The notes below the pieces were generated by a model, which had not been told where the DNA came from, did not search any database, and saw only the letters and a program-made list of their open reading frames with translations. Positions 9,426 through 17,130 of a stretch of DNA of 47,289 bases are shown in pieces (the first letter of the stretch is position 1; each line of letters opens with the position of its first letter). The stretch is from Saprospiraceae bacterium. GTDB taxonomy: Bacteria; Bacteroidota; Bacteroidia; Chitinophagales; Saprospiraceae. The stretch covers positions 67,639 to 114,927 of the forward strand of contig JAKVCV010000006.1 of NCBI GenBank assembly GCA_022448945.1. Direction: 5' to 3'. The translations under genes and the position numbers were made by a program.

Positions 9426-10409
9426 CTAAATCAATTTTCTGCTACGGATTATATATTCAACTTTATATGGAATGCATTGAATATGTTTTACAAAATTCGG
9501 TTTCTTTTGTAAATCAACCTTAATTTTTGTCTTGTTAAAAATATCGAAGTCCTTAAAATCAACAATTGCATCAAAATCGTCGGAATCTAAATTATGATAA
9601 TCACTTAGACCAACACGACAATTTATCTTTACTTTTTTCGGTAAAATCACCAACAATAAACTATCTGGAGCGTTAATTACTTTTACTGGTACATCAATTT
9701 GTTTTTCAGTAACTGCTTCAACTTCGGCCTTACATTTAATAATTTTTGTAGAAGTCTTGATATTGCTATTAGGATTAGTAACTAAAGTTAGTTCTACATT
9801 AATATCTTTTTCAATTTTATTTGATGGTATATATACATTTGTTTTCCAATCATAAATATCTCTAATAACAGATGCAGGACCCGTTATTTCTATAGTTTCA
9901 GGATCAATTCGAATACCATCAACAAATTGATGTAATGGTGCCAATTGAATTTGGTGATCTAATATTACAGGTATTTTTTTTGATGCAATAGCTTCAGTTT
10001 GTATATTAATTATTTCAGGTGTGATATTTAATATATTAACGTCAGGAATAAAATTCATTACTTTATTATTTAATGAAGAGGCAGAAATTGTTCTGATTTC
10101 ATTTGCTTCTACAACAATGTTTATTTCTCTTTTAGCAGAAGAAAAAGCAAGCCCTAATAAATCCCAACCATTAGCTTCAATATCAACGAGTAATTCTTTA
10201 GAGGGTGGAAATGTAAATACCTTTTCAGATGGAATTATATAATTTAAATTTATTATTATTGAATCCTTATAAGAGTACGAAAACTTAGTAATCAACCAGA
10301 AAACAAAAGCAATACCAATGCATATCATTAGTATTGCTCTATCAGTTTTAATAAAAGATTTGAATCTTTTATTTTTATACTTTTGATTTTTCTTTGGTTT
10401 GTTTTTCAT
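9426..10409 (-). CDS. YbbR (CdaR-like) domain protein, membrane anchored
   Basis: 327 residues: a lysine-rich cytoplasmic N-terminus, one transmembrane segment (ILMICIGIAFVFWLITKF, about residues 27-44) and periplasmic YbbR repeats rich in short beta strands. YbbR proteins in Firmicutes regulate the diadenylate cyclase CdaA, but in Bacteroidota the role is not established and no cdaA lies here. The ATG at 10409 lies 35 bases inside yajC, and the next ATG would cut into the membrane segment, so the overlap seems real and implies coupled expression. It closes the minus-strand set nusB, barrel, DUF1573, yajC, ybbR, a grouping common in the phylum; no coaE follows here, although it often does. 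Confidence 0.85.
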   Translation of the reverse strand: MKNKPKKNQKYKNKRFKSFIKTDRAILMICIGIAFVFWLITKFSYSYKDSIIINLNYIIPSEKVFTFPPSKELLVDIEANGWDLLGLAFSSAKREINIVVEANEIRTISASSLNNKVMNFIPDVNILNITPEIINIQTEAIASKKIPVILDHQIQLAPLHQFVDGIRIDPETIEITGPASVIRDIYDWKTNVYIPSNKIEKDINVELTLVTNPNSNIKTSTKIIKCKAEVEAVTEKQIDVPVKVINAPDSLLLVILPKKVKINCRVGLSDYHNLDSDDFDAIVDFKDFDIFNKTKIKVDLQKKPNFVKHIQCIPYKVEYIIRSRKLI

Positions 10410-10719
10410 AAACAGATTTAGTTGATTCCAATGATATAGAACTTCTTTGTAAAGTTACAACTGTTTTAGGTGCAATTAACAAAGTTACTTCAGTATCTTT
10501 TAATTCTGCAATAGTACCATGTAAACCACCAATTGTTACTACCTTAGAACCCTTTTTTAAGCTATCTGAAAAAAGTTTTTGTTGTTGTTGTTCTTTTTGT
10601 TGTGGGCGGATCATGAAAAAATAAAAAACCAAAAGGCCCAAAAGCATAAAAGGCCAAAACAAAGGGCTTGGACCTTGATCAGCTGCTACATCTTGCCACA
10701 ATAGTATTAAGTTATTCAT
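10375..10719 (-). CDS. yajC: preprotein translocase subunit YajC
   Basis: Small single-span membrane protein of 114 residues that associates with SecDF in protein export. The transmembrane helix (WPFMLLGLLVFYFFMIRP, about residues 23-40) is followed by the family signature RPQQKEQQQQ and the cytoplasmic KGSKVVTIGGLHGTIAELKD beta domain. The length is normal. Its 3' end overlaps the start of the YbbR gene by 35 bases. About 155 bases separate it from the DUF1573 gene upstream, so it could carry its own promoter, though I see no clear motif. Confidence 0.95.
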   Translation of the reverse strand: MNNLILLWQDVAADQGPSPLFWPFMLLGLLVFYFFMIRPQQKEQQQQKLFSDSLKKGSKVVTIGGLHGTIAELKDTEVTLLIAPKTVVTLQRSSISLESTKSVYEKQTKEKSKV

Positions 10720-10874
10720 ATATTTACGATGTTATTGGTAATAATTATAGATTAGGACTAATTTAGGTTAATACTGTATGATTAAAATAAAGGCATCTTG
10801 TGATGAACACAAAGTTAAAATTTTTTAATTATTAATACAACTAAATGTGATATAAAGGAATAAGAATGGATTAT

Positions 10875-11462
10875 TTATAAATCTTTATTTTTTTCTCTTA
10901 AAGTTTTATTTTCTTTAGCCTTTTTTTCAGTTTCAGGGTTAATTTCAACACCTCCAACAATGCGAATTGTCGTTTTATTGGGAATGGTATTTGCAGAAAT
11001 AGTGACAGTTTTGTTTTGTTCCCCTTGTTTTCCTTTACTATTAAATTTTACTTTTATTTTACTTGTCACACCTGGAGAAATTGGATCATGAGGCCATTCA
11101 GGGATAGTGCATCCGCAACTTCCTTTAGCATGATTAATAATTAGTGGTGTTTTGCCAGTATTTTTGAATTTGAATATATGCTCTACTACTTCACCTTCAA
11201 TTATACTACCAAAGTCAAAGACTTCTTCTTCAAATTCAATTTTAGCAGCGTTTTCTGGTGAAATGGCTTCGTCGGCAGTTATAGGATTGTTTATTAATGT
11301 TGAATTAGAAATTGTTTCCATTCTTTCAATTTCATCAGCTGTGGGAATTGATGTTGACAACTCTTCTGATGAATTACAAGCTGTAAATAATATTACACAT
11401 AATAGGAAAAGATAACAGTTGTCCATTGTCTTTTTTTTGTTGATATAAAACGTTTTATTCAT
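10875..11462 (-). CDS. DUF1573 lipoprotein
   Basis: From the ATG at 11462 the product has 195 residues. The start overlaps the stop of the upstream barrel gene by 8 bases (ATGAATAA), which suggests translational coupling, and it gives a lysine-rich n-region before the lipobox (LCVILFTAC). A frame extension to 11555 would run deep into the upstream gene and is unlikely; the ATG at 11426 is a second possibility. The DUF1573 domain (EEEVFDFGSIIEGEVVEHIFKF written in part as FDFGSIIEGEVVEHIFKFKN, then GSCGCTIPEWP, ISPG and KGKQGEQNKTVTISAN) is an Ig-like fold common in this phylum and often found beside yajC. The function is unknown; a periplasmic or envelope location is inferred from the lipobox. 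Confidence 0.87.
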   Translation of the reverse strand: MNKTFYINKKKTMDNCYLFLLCVILFTACNSSEELSTSIPTADEIERMETISNSTLINNPITADEAISPENAAKIEFEEEVFDFGSIIEGEVVEHIFKFKNTGKTPLIINHAKGSCGCTIPEWPHDPISPGVTSKIKVKFNSKGKQGEQNKTVTISANTIPNKTTIRIVGGVEINPETEKKAKENKTLREKNKDL

Positions 11463-12105
11463 TATTTGTTGACTTGTTAAAATTAAGTAGCCAAAAGATT
11501 CCACCGGAAATTCCAAAATTATCTTTTTGTATAAGTAATGATTTTCTATACTCAAATTGTGCTTGTAAATACATATATTCTGTTAACTTAATATTTAATC
11601 CTAGACCCATGGGTAATTGAAAATCAAAATTTCCTTCACGTTGAGTAAGGTATATCCCACTAGATCCAAAAAAAATGTAGGGGGCTACCATGAAATTTTC
11701 TTTGAGTAGATAATCATTATTGAACTTATAAATAGCTACTATATCAATTCCAAAAAACAGTTCATTTCTTTTTCTTTGTTCGCAAGGCTGACAAAGGGGG
11801 TCATTGTCGTCATAAATAGAATGGTGTGAATCAATACTACCAACTCGAACAGGAGCTCCAAGGCTTAAAGATTTATTGATATATCTAAAGAAACCAATTT
11901 CACCTGCATAATTTATTTCATCAGGATGAATGATACGATCGGGGTCATTAGCATTCTGAAATACCGGATCTAATGTATTATAGTCTGTAATTACGAATTT
12001 ATAAGTTATCCCATTTCTGTTTTTAAAAGTTTGCGCTACGACTTGTAAATAAAAAACAGAAAAGTAGAAAAATAAAAATATTTTAAGTGTTTTGGTATAA
12101 GGCAT
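11455..12105 (-). CDS. small outer-membrane beta-barrel protein
   Basis: 216 residues with a signal peptide (IFLFFYFSVFYLQVVAQ). The mature part is made of alternating aromatic and hydrophobic strands (SLGAPVRVGS, LFFGIDIVAIYKF, NFMVAPYIFFGSSGIYL, YMYLQAQFEYRKS, GISGGIFWLLNF) that fit an eight-strand OmpA/OMP_b-brl-like barrel. A loop holds a CQPC pair (about residues 107-110), which could form a disulfide. I do not recognise the exact family. It lies between nusB and the DUF1573 gene, which are often direct neighbours in related genomes, and overlaps the latter by 8 bases. Confidence 0.75.
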   Translation of the reverse strand: MPYTKTLKIFLFFYFSVFYLQVVAQTFKNRNGITYKFVITDYNTLDPVFQNANDPDRIIHPDEINYAGEIGFFRYINKSLSLGAPVRVGSIDSHHSIYDDNDPLCQPCEQRKRNELFFGIDIVAIYKFNNDYLLKENFMVAPYIFFGSSGIYLTQREGNFDFQLPMGLGLNIKLTEYMYLQAQFEYRKSLLIQKDNFGISGGIFWLLNFNKSTNNE

Positions 12106-12164
12106 AATGGAGTACTAGGTAATTGAATTTTAATTTAAAAAATATGATTATTAAAATTAGTAAT

Positions 12165-13103
12165 TTAATTTTCTTTTAGCCCCCTACCTTCTTTATTTAT
12201 CAGGCCTTGTTCTGATAGATCTTTCATTAACCTATCTAGGATTCCATTAATAAAACGTTTGCTTTTGTCTGTACTGTAGTCTTTTGCTAAACCAACATAT
12301 TCATTAATAGTAACTTTAGTTGGTATTGATGGGAAGTATAAAAATTCACATATTCCTAGTTTCAGGAGTAGCATATCCAGAACTGCGACGCGATCTTCAT
12401 TCCAGTTTTTTAGTCTATCAACTATCAAGTTCTGTAAAGTATCATTATGTTGAATAGCAAGATAAAGTAATTCTTTACCAAATTCATGGACAAATTCTTT
12501 ATTTGGAAGTTGAGCGGTAAAGAAAGTAGGTTCATCATTCAGACTTCTAATCGATCGTTTTAAGGCACCAAATACTAATGATTGATCATCTTCGGAAGTT
12601 GGAGAAACATCTTCAAGGTGGTCTATAAAAAGTTCTTCTCCAAGCATGTTTTTATAAAGATTAACCAAGCAATATTGATGTTCCTTCAATGGAACTGTAT
12701 CCATATCAAGATATGTAGAATAATATTCTAATTGTGCAAATTTTTTATATAGCTTTCTAACCATATCATTGTCAATAAGGGGTATTAGCTTCTCCTTTTT
12801 GACAATTTCAAAGAAAGATTTATTTTCTCGAAGACATACTAGGACAGGATTTTCATATAGTCGCAATGTGAGTTTTTTATCTGCTTCAGAAGGCACATGT
12901 TTTTTAGATTTTATCTCAAAATCCACCTTTGAATAGTCTGCAACTTTTAAAAGATATAGCATATTCAGTAAATATAATCTATAACTTTCGTCTACTGACT
13001 TCAGATATTCTTTTTCAGCAATTGATGTGTCAGAATGTTCACTCTGTGAAAAGGCATATAGTGATTGTAATACCTTTATGCGAATATTATGGCGACTAAG
13101 CAT
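12165..13103 (-). CDS. nusB: transcription antitermination factor NusB, long Bacteroidota form
   Basis: 312 residues from the ATG at 13103 (MLSRHNIRIKVLQSLYAFSQ); a TTG two codons upstream is possible but less likely. Only the C-terminal 130 residues or so match the short NusB fold directly (KELLYLAIQHND, VAVLDMLLLKLGICEFLYFP, IPTKVTINEYVGLAKDYS, SKRFINGILDRLMKDL). The first 170 residues are the extra helical part usual for NusB of this phylum. NusB binds boxA RNA with NusE/S10 in rRNA antitermination. It heads the minus-strand cluster leading to yajC and ybbR. A TAnnTTTG element lies 51 bases upstream. Confidence 0.92.
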   Translation of the reverse strand: MLSRHNIRIKVLQSLYAFSQSEHSDTSIAEKEYLKSVDESYRLYLLNMLYLLKVADYSKVDFEIKSKKHVPSEADKKLTLRLYENPVLVCLRENKSFFEIVKKEKLIPLIDNDMVRKLYKKFAQLEYYSTYLDMDTVPLKEHQYCLVNLYKNMLGEELFIDHLEDVSPTSEDDQSLVFGALKRSIRSLNDEPTFFTAQLPNKEFVHEFGKELLYLAIQHNDTLQNLIVDRLKNWNEDRVAVLDMLLLKLGICEFLYFPSIPTKVTINEYVGLAKDYSTDKSKRFINGILDRLMKDLSEQGLINKEGRGLKEN

Positions 13104-13153
13104 ACACAAAAATTAAATGTAAATAAGAACTATAATATAATTTATTTCTTTAA

Positions 13154-13161
13154 CAAATGTA
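13154..13161 (-). promoter_or_regulatory. candidate -7 element upstream of nusB
   Basis: TACATTTG on the minus strand fits the Bacteroidota TAnnTTTG consensus, about 50 bases before the nusB ATG. No TTTG at the right distance upstream is seen, and such matches arise by chance in AT-rich DNA. Confidence 0.33.
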
Positions 13162-13253
13162 CAAAAAGTTTATAAAATGTATTATTTATTATCTTCCTTT
13201 TTTTAAGCTTAATAAGTAAATTAGAGTTTTATTAATAATGCTAATTTATTACT

Positions 13254-14009
13254 ATGGATATACCAGAAGATCTGATTTATGAAGGTCAATTTACGATTAG
13301 AACTTATGAAATTGATCCTTCAAAAAAATCAACTGTTGCTGCTCTAATTAATTTGATGCAAGAAGCAGCTATGCAAAATGTTATTAATTTGAAATATTCT
13401 GTATGGGATATGGAAGAATTAAATATATCCTGGGTTTTGATGCGTAAAAACCTTAAAATTTTACGTTTACCACTATTGGGCGAAACTATACGCATAAAAA
13501 CTTACCCTGCAGGCTCTGATAAGATTTTTACATATAGAGATTATCATGTTTATTCTAAAGACAATAAACTTATTGCTCAATCAGCATCTACCTGGCTTTT
13601 AATGAATACAATTGAAAGAAAAATTGCTAAAATACCTGAAAATATTCGTCTAAAGGGAGAATATGATGTTTCTAATTGCCTAAAACACGCAAAAAATAAA
13701 CTTCCTTCAATTAATAGGGTAGATTTCCAAAAAAATTTTATTGTTAATTGGCATGATCTTGATTTCAATGAACACCTAAGTAATATCCGATATATGCAAT
13801 GGATATTTGAAACTGTTGATTATTATATTGAGAACAAGGGTAAATTAGAAGAATTGGATATTGTATATAAATTAGAATGTAGATGGAAAGATACTGTTCA
13901 GGTCAACACTCAAAAAATAAATAATCATTTGTACCTCCATAAACTTTTACGTTTGTCCGACAATGCATTAATTGCACAAGCGCAAACTCGTTGGGAGGTG
14001 TATTTATAA
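13254..14009 (+). CDS. acyl-ACP thioesterase (FatA/FatB family)
   Basis: 251 residues with two hotdog domains in the arrangement of PF01643 acyl-ACP thioesterases, which release free fatty acids from acyl carrier protein. The N-terminal domain has YEGQFTIRTYEIDPSKKS, NLMQEAAMQN and WVLMRKNLKILRLP. The second starts at NWHDLDFNEHLSNIRYMQW (about residues 165-183), which carries the conserved Asn/His active-site pattern (NEHLSN). The length agrees with bacterial members. It is divergent from nusB across 150 bases. Substrate chain length cannot be read from the sequence. Confidence 0.9.
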   Translation: MDIPEDLIYEGQFTIRTYEIDPSKKSTVAALINLMQEAAMQNVINLKYSVWDMEELNISWVLMRKNLKILRLPLLGETIRIKTYPAGSDKIFTYRDYHVYSKDNKLIAQSASTWLLMNTIERKIAKIPENIRLKGEYDVSNCLKHAKNKLPSINRVDFQKNFIVNWHDLDFNEHLSNIRYMQWIFETVDYYIENKGKLEELDIVYKLECRWKDTVQVNTQKINNHLYLHKLLRLSDNALIAQAQTRWEVYL

Positions 14010-14113
14010 TTTTTTATTTTCATTTATGTAGGACTAATTCAAGATTTTGTTTAATGTTAAGTAGTATATTTGATATAGAGAGAGATTTAATCGTAGTTTA
14101 AAAAACTAATATT

Positions 14114-14464
14114 CTATATATTTAATAATGATATCACCCTTTCGATAGGCCGTCCAACAACTGCTTTATTGTCTTTAATTATTATTGGGCGTTGAATTAA
14201 TTTAGGATATTTTTCCATAGCTTCTATCCATTCTTCTTCCGACATTTTTTTTCCTTTGTATTTTTCTTTAAATATCCCTTCAGATTTTCTGACTAATTCT
14301 TCTGCAGTAATATTAAGTTTATTTAAGATCGACTTAAGTTCTTTCTTTGATGGTGGGTATTTCAAGTATTCAATAGTTTCAAATAGAATCCCATTTTCTT
14401 TTAAAAGATTGTAACTGTCTCTACTTTTTTTACATCTTGGATTATGGTAGATTTTGATATTCAT
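14114..14464 (-). CDS. arsC: ArsC/Spx-family arsenate reductase-like protein
   Basis: 116 residues of the ArsC thioredoxin-like family. The active-site motif is HNPRCKKSRD (Cys11); later elements are YLKYPPSKKELKSIL, the KSEGIFKE helix region and RPIIIKDNKAVVGRP, which contains the arginines of glutaredoxin-coupled arsenate reductases. No arsR, arsB or arsenite pump lies nearby, so it may be a housekeeping YfgD-like paralogue rather than part of an arsenic operon. Convergent with the thioesterase gene. Confidence 0.8.
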   Translation of the reverse strand: MNIKIYHNPRCKKSRDSYNLLKENGILFETIEYLKYPPSKKELKSILNKLNITAEELVRKSEGIFKEKYKGKKMSEEEWIEAMEKYPKLIQRPIIIKDNKAVVGRPIERVISLLNI

Positions 14465-14738
14465 TATTAAAAATTTATAATTTAGTTAGTAACAATCTAA
14501 TTAATTTTATTAAACATTTATTGATTATTCAATAATCTATAAACATAAGTTTGTTATCCTATTCTTAAGTATTATAATTAAATATATACATTAATTTTAA
14601 GGGTTTTTTGATTCCTATAAAAACAAGGTATAACATATTCTTAATTTCCATTTAATTTATTGTGATAAATATATCTAATTAGCAAGATAAATTTCCATTA
14701 TAGTTATTATATTGTTTTACTCAATTAATAATATTTAT

Positions 14739-15161
14739 ATGAAAAAAAAATCTATTGGTAGAAGAGAAAAAGTTAGTTTTCCTGATTTTGGAATCAAAAA
14801 TATTGATGCAAAAATAGATACTGGTGCATACACTTCTAGTATATATTGTTCAGAGATTCAGGAAATCGATGGAGTATTGCATTGTAGATTTCTTGACAAA
14901 GGATATAAAGCTTATAATAAAAAACATTATGTACTTGATTCATATATTATAACAACTATTAAAAGTTCCAATGGTATTACAGAACAAAGATTTAAGATTA
15001 CTACGAACATGAAATTTGGTTCAAAAATATATATAGTAGAGTTAACACTCACTGATCGTGTAGATATGAAATATCCTGTACTATTAGGAAGAAAATTTTT
15101 ACGGGGAAAATTTATTGTCGATGTATCTAAAACTTACAAACTTAAAAAAAGTAAAAAATAA
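14739..15161 (+). CDS. retropepsin-like RimB-type protease (PF05618)
   Basis: 140 residues from the ATG at 14739; an upstream TTG at 14712 is in frame but adds an unlikely leader. The family is often named ATP-dependent zinc protease, but the sequence carries the aspartic-protease signature KIDTGAYTSS (Asp27) and the family end motif VLLGRKFLRGKFIVDVS. Members are single-lobe retropepsin-like proteins, encoded next to rimK in many bacteria as RimB. The cytoplasmic location is inferred from the lack of a signal peptide. Three bases separate it from rimK, so the two are surely one operon. Its substrate is unknown; a role in trimming or regulating RimK products is inference. Confidence 0.85.
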   Translation: MKKKSIGRREKVSFPDFGIKNIDAKIDTGAYTSSIYCSEIQEIDGVLHCRFLDKGYKAYNKKHYVLDSYIITTIKSSNGITEQRFKITTNMKFGSKIYIVELTLTDRVDMKYPVLLGRKFLRGKFIVDVSKTYKLKKSKK

Positions 15162-15164
15162 ATC

Positions 15165-16055
15165 ATGAGCAAGAAAATGAAAATGGTAATTTTGTCAAGA
15201 AGCTCAAGGCTTTATTCAACTAGAAGATTAAAAGAGGCAGGGGAAGAAAGGGGGCATGAAATGATAATTCTTGACCATACAAAATGTGATATTGTAATTG
15301 AACAAAAAAAACCACAAATATATTATAGGGGTGATGAGATTAAAGGAATTGATGCAATTATTCCTAGAATCGGTGCATCTGTAACCTTTTATGGTGCAGC
15401 TTTAATTCGTCAATTTGAGATGATGAAAATCTTTTCTGCTACCAGTTCTGAAGCGTTAACGAGATCAAGAGATAAATTACGGAGTTTACAACTTCTATCA
15501 AGAGCTGGTTTAGATATGCCTAAAACAGTTTTTACAAATTACTCTAGAGATGTAAGCAGAGTCATAAATAAAGTTGGAGGAGCACCATGTGTACTTAAAC
15601 TACTTGAAGGAACACAAGGTATGGGTGTTGTTTTAGCAGAGACACGTTCAGCTGCAAAATCAGTTTTAGAAGCATTTAATGGTTTGCAGGCTAGAGTAAT
15701 TGTTCAAAAATTTATTAAGGAGGCAGAAGGAGCAGATATTCGAGCCTTTGTTGTTGATGGGGTAGTGGTTGGTTCAATGAAACGCCAAAGTGCACCAGGA
15801 GAATTCAGGTCAAATCTGCATCAAGGAGGAACTGCTACATTAATTGAATTGTCTGAAGAAGAAGAAAATACAGCTTTAAAAGCATCAAAGACTCTAGGTT
15901 TAGGAATAGCCGGTGTAGATATGATCCAATCTGATTCAGGCCCAATGGTTTTAGAAGTTAATTCTTCACCTGGTTTAGAAGGAATTGAAAATGCTACCAA
16001 TAAGGATATTGCTAAAGCAATTATCCGTTACGTAGAACGAAATGTTGACCTGTAA
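15165..16055 (+). CDS. rimK: RimK-type alpha-L-glutamate ligase (ATP-grasp)
   Basis: 296 residues. RimK adds glutamates to the C-terminus of ribosomal protein S6 and can make poly-glutamate. The N-terminal domain ([39 protein letters not shown]) is followed by the ATP-grasp domain: [18 protein letters not shown] (about 144-161), [20 protein letters not shown], the glycine-rich [11 protein letters not shown] and the metal-binding end [15 protein letters not shown]. All catalytic elements are intact and the length is normal. It is the middle gene of a RimB, RimK, AstE-like set. Confidence 0.95.
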   Translation: MSKKMKMVILSRSSRLYSTRRLKEAGEERGHEMIILDHTKCDIVIEQKKPQIYYRGDEIKGIDAIIPRIGASVTFYGAALIRQFEMMKIFSATSSEALTRSRDKLRSLQLLSRAGLDMPKTVFTNYSRDVSRVINKVGGAPCVLKLLEGTQGMGVVLAETRSAAKSVLEAFNGLQARVIVQKFIKEAEGADIRAFVVDGVVVGSMKRQSAPGEFRSNLHQGGTATLIELSEEEENTALKASKTLGLGIAGVDMIQSDSGPMVLEVNSSPGLEGIENATNKDIAKAIIRYVERNVDL

Positions 16056-16105
16056 TAGATCTATATTGATTTATAGCCCCTATTATTATAATTTATATAA
16101 CTCCT

Positions 16106-17098
16106 ATGAAAATATTGAATACTAATGTTCCCAAAGGCAAAAAAACTATTATTAATCTTAATATTGCAAAATTGCATACTGGAACAAGTTTGTCTGTTCC
16201 AATAATTATTCAAAGGGGAAAAAAAGATGGTCCTTGTATATTGTTCTCAGCAGGAATACATGGTGATGAAATTAATGGGGTTGAAATTGTTAGACAGATT
16301 ATTTCAAATAAATTCAATATTCCTGAATGTGGGACAGTAATATGTATACCTGTAATCAACGTTTTTGGTTTTCTTAATCAGGAAAGAGAATTTCCTGATG
16401 GGAGAGATCTTAATAGAATGTTTCCTGGTTCTAAAAGAGGTTCACTGGCAAGTCGTTTTGCTTATTATCTTATTAAAGAAATAGTACCGCATATAGATTA
16501 TTGTATAGATTTTCATACAGGTGGTGATATGAGATTTAATTACTCTCAGATAAGAGTTGATGCTAGTTGTGTTGAAACACTAGAACTTGCTCAAATTTTT
16601 GGTGTCAAGTTCATTAAAGATGCTGAAACACGAGATAAATCTTTTCGAAAAACATTAGCAGATATGGGTAAAAAAGTACTGCTTTTTGAAGGAGGGAAAA
16701 CCCTTAATCTTGATCGATTGGTTACAGTGAATGGCATTAATGGTGCACTAAGAGTAATGTCTTATCTAGGTATTCGTGATTTTTCTAATGAATTAAAAGA
16801 AAGATCTGCTTCAAGGACTGAACTGCAAACCTTGATAAAATCTTCCAAATGGATAAGGGCAAAACATTCTGGAATGTTTCGTTCACATATTCGAATAGGA
16901 ACTTTTGTAAAAAAGGATGAAATAATAGGGTCGATTACTGACCCTTATGGTAATTTTGAATCAAATATTAAATCTGGTTTTAATGGATATATTATCTGTG
17001 CGAATCATGCAGCTTTAGTAAATCAAGGAGATGCATTATTCCATATTAGTAAAGACATAATTGAAGCCGATGAAAAAATATCCCATCGGCTTCATTAA
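16106..17098 (+). CDS. succinylglutamate desuccinylase/aspartoacylase-like zinc hydrolase
   Basis: 330 residues of the AstE/AspA branch of the M14-like zinc hydrolases. The zinc ligands are in AGIHGDEINGVEIVR (His52, Glu55) and CIDFHTGGD (His137); the substrate-binding DLNRMFPGSKRGS and the catalytic-glutamate region VLLFEGGKT are present. The C-terminal 70 residues (AKHSGMFRSHIRIGTFVKKD, GYIICANHAALVNQGDALF) form a barrel-sandwich-like domain seen in many relatives. No arginine-succinyltransferase genes are near, so the substrate is probably not succinylglutamate from arginine breakdown. Its place 50 bases after rimK suggests it acts on glutamylated products; that is inference. Confidence 0.88.
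   Translation: MKILNTNVPKGKKTIINLNIAKLHTGTSLSVPIIIQRGKKDGPCILFSAGIHGDEINGVEIVRQIISNKFNIPECGTVICIPVINVFGFLNQEREFPDGRDLNRMFPGSKRGSLASRFAYYLIKEIVPHIDYCIDFHTGGDMRFNYSQIRVDASCVETLELAQIFGVKFIKDAETRDKSFRKTLADMGKKVLLFEGGKTLNLDRLVTVNGINGALRVMSYLGIRDFSNELKERSASRTELQTLIKSSKWIRAKHSGMFRSHIRIGTFVKKDEIIGSITDPYGNFESNIKSGFNGYIICANHAALVNQGDALFHISKDIIEADEKISHRLH
17062..17094 (+). terminator. hairpin over the 3' end of the AstE-like gene
   Basis: An 11-bp perfect inverted repeat, TGAAGCCGATG (17062-17072) and CATCGGCTTCA (17084-17094), with an 11-base loop, lies inside the last codons of the upstream gene and 36 bases from the end of the convergent DUF4836 gene. No solid T-run follows, only AT-rich sequence, so it may be a weak terminator or an RNA-stabilising 3' stem. 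Confidence 0.5.
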
Positions 17099-17130
17099 TA
17101 AATATTTTAATATTATATCTTTTAAGAATT

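Noticed and set aside
14114-14464. The ArsC-like gene as part of an arsenic-resistance island.
   Set aside because: No arsR, arsenite pump or mobile element around it; composition is like its neighbours.
14712-14738. TTG at 14712 as the start of the RimB-like gene.
   Set aside because: The leader it adds is AT-derived and unlike the family N-terminus; the ATG at 14739 gives a standard start.
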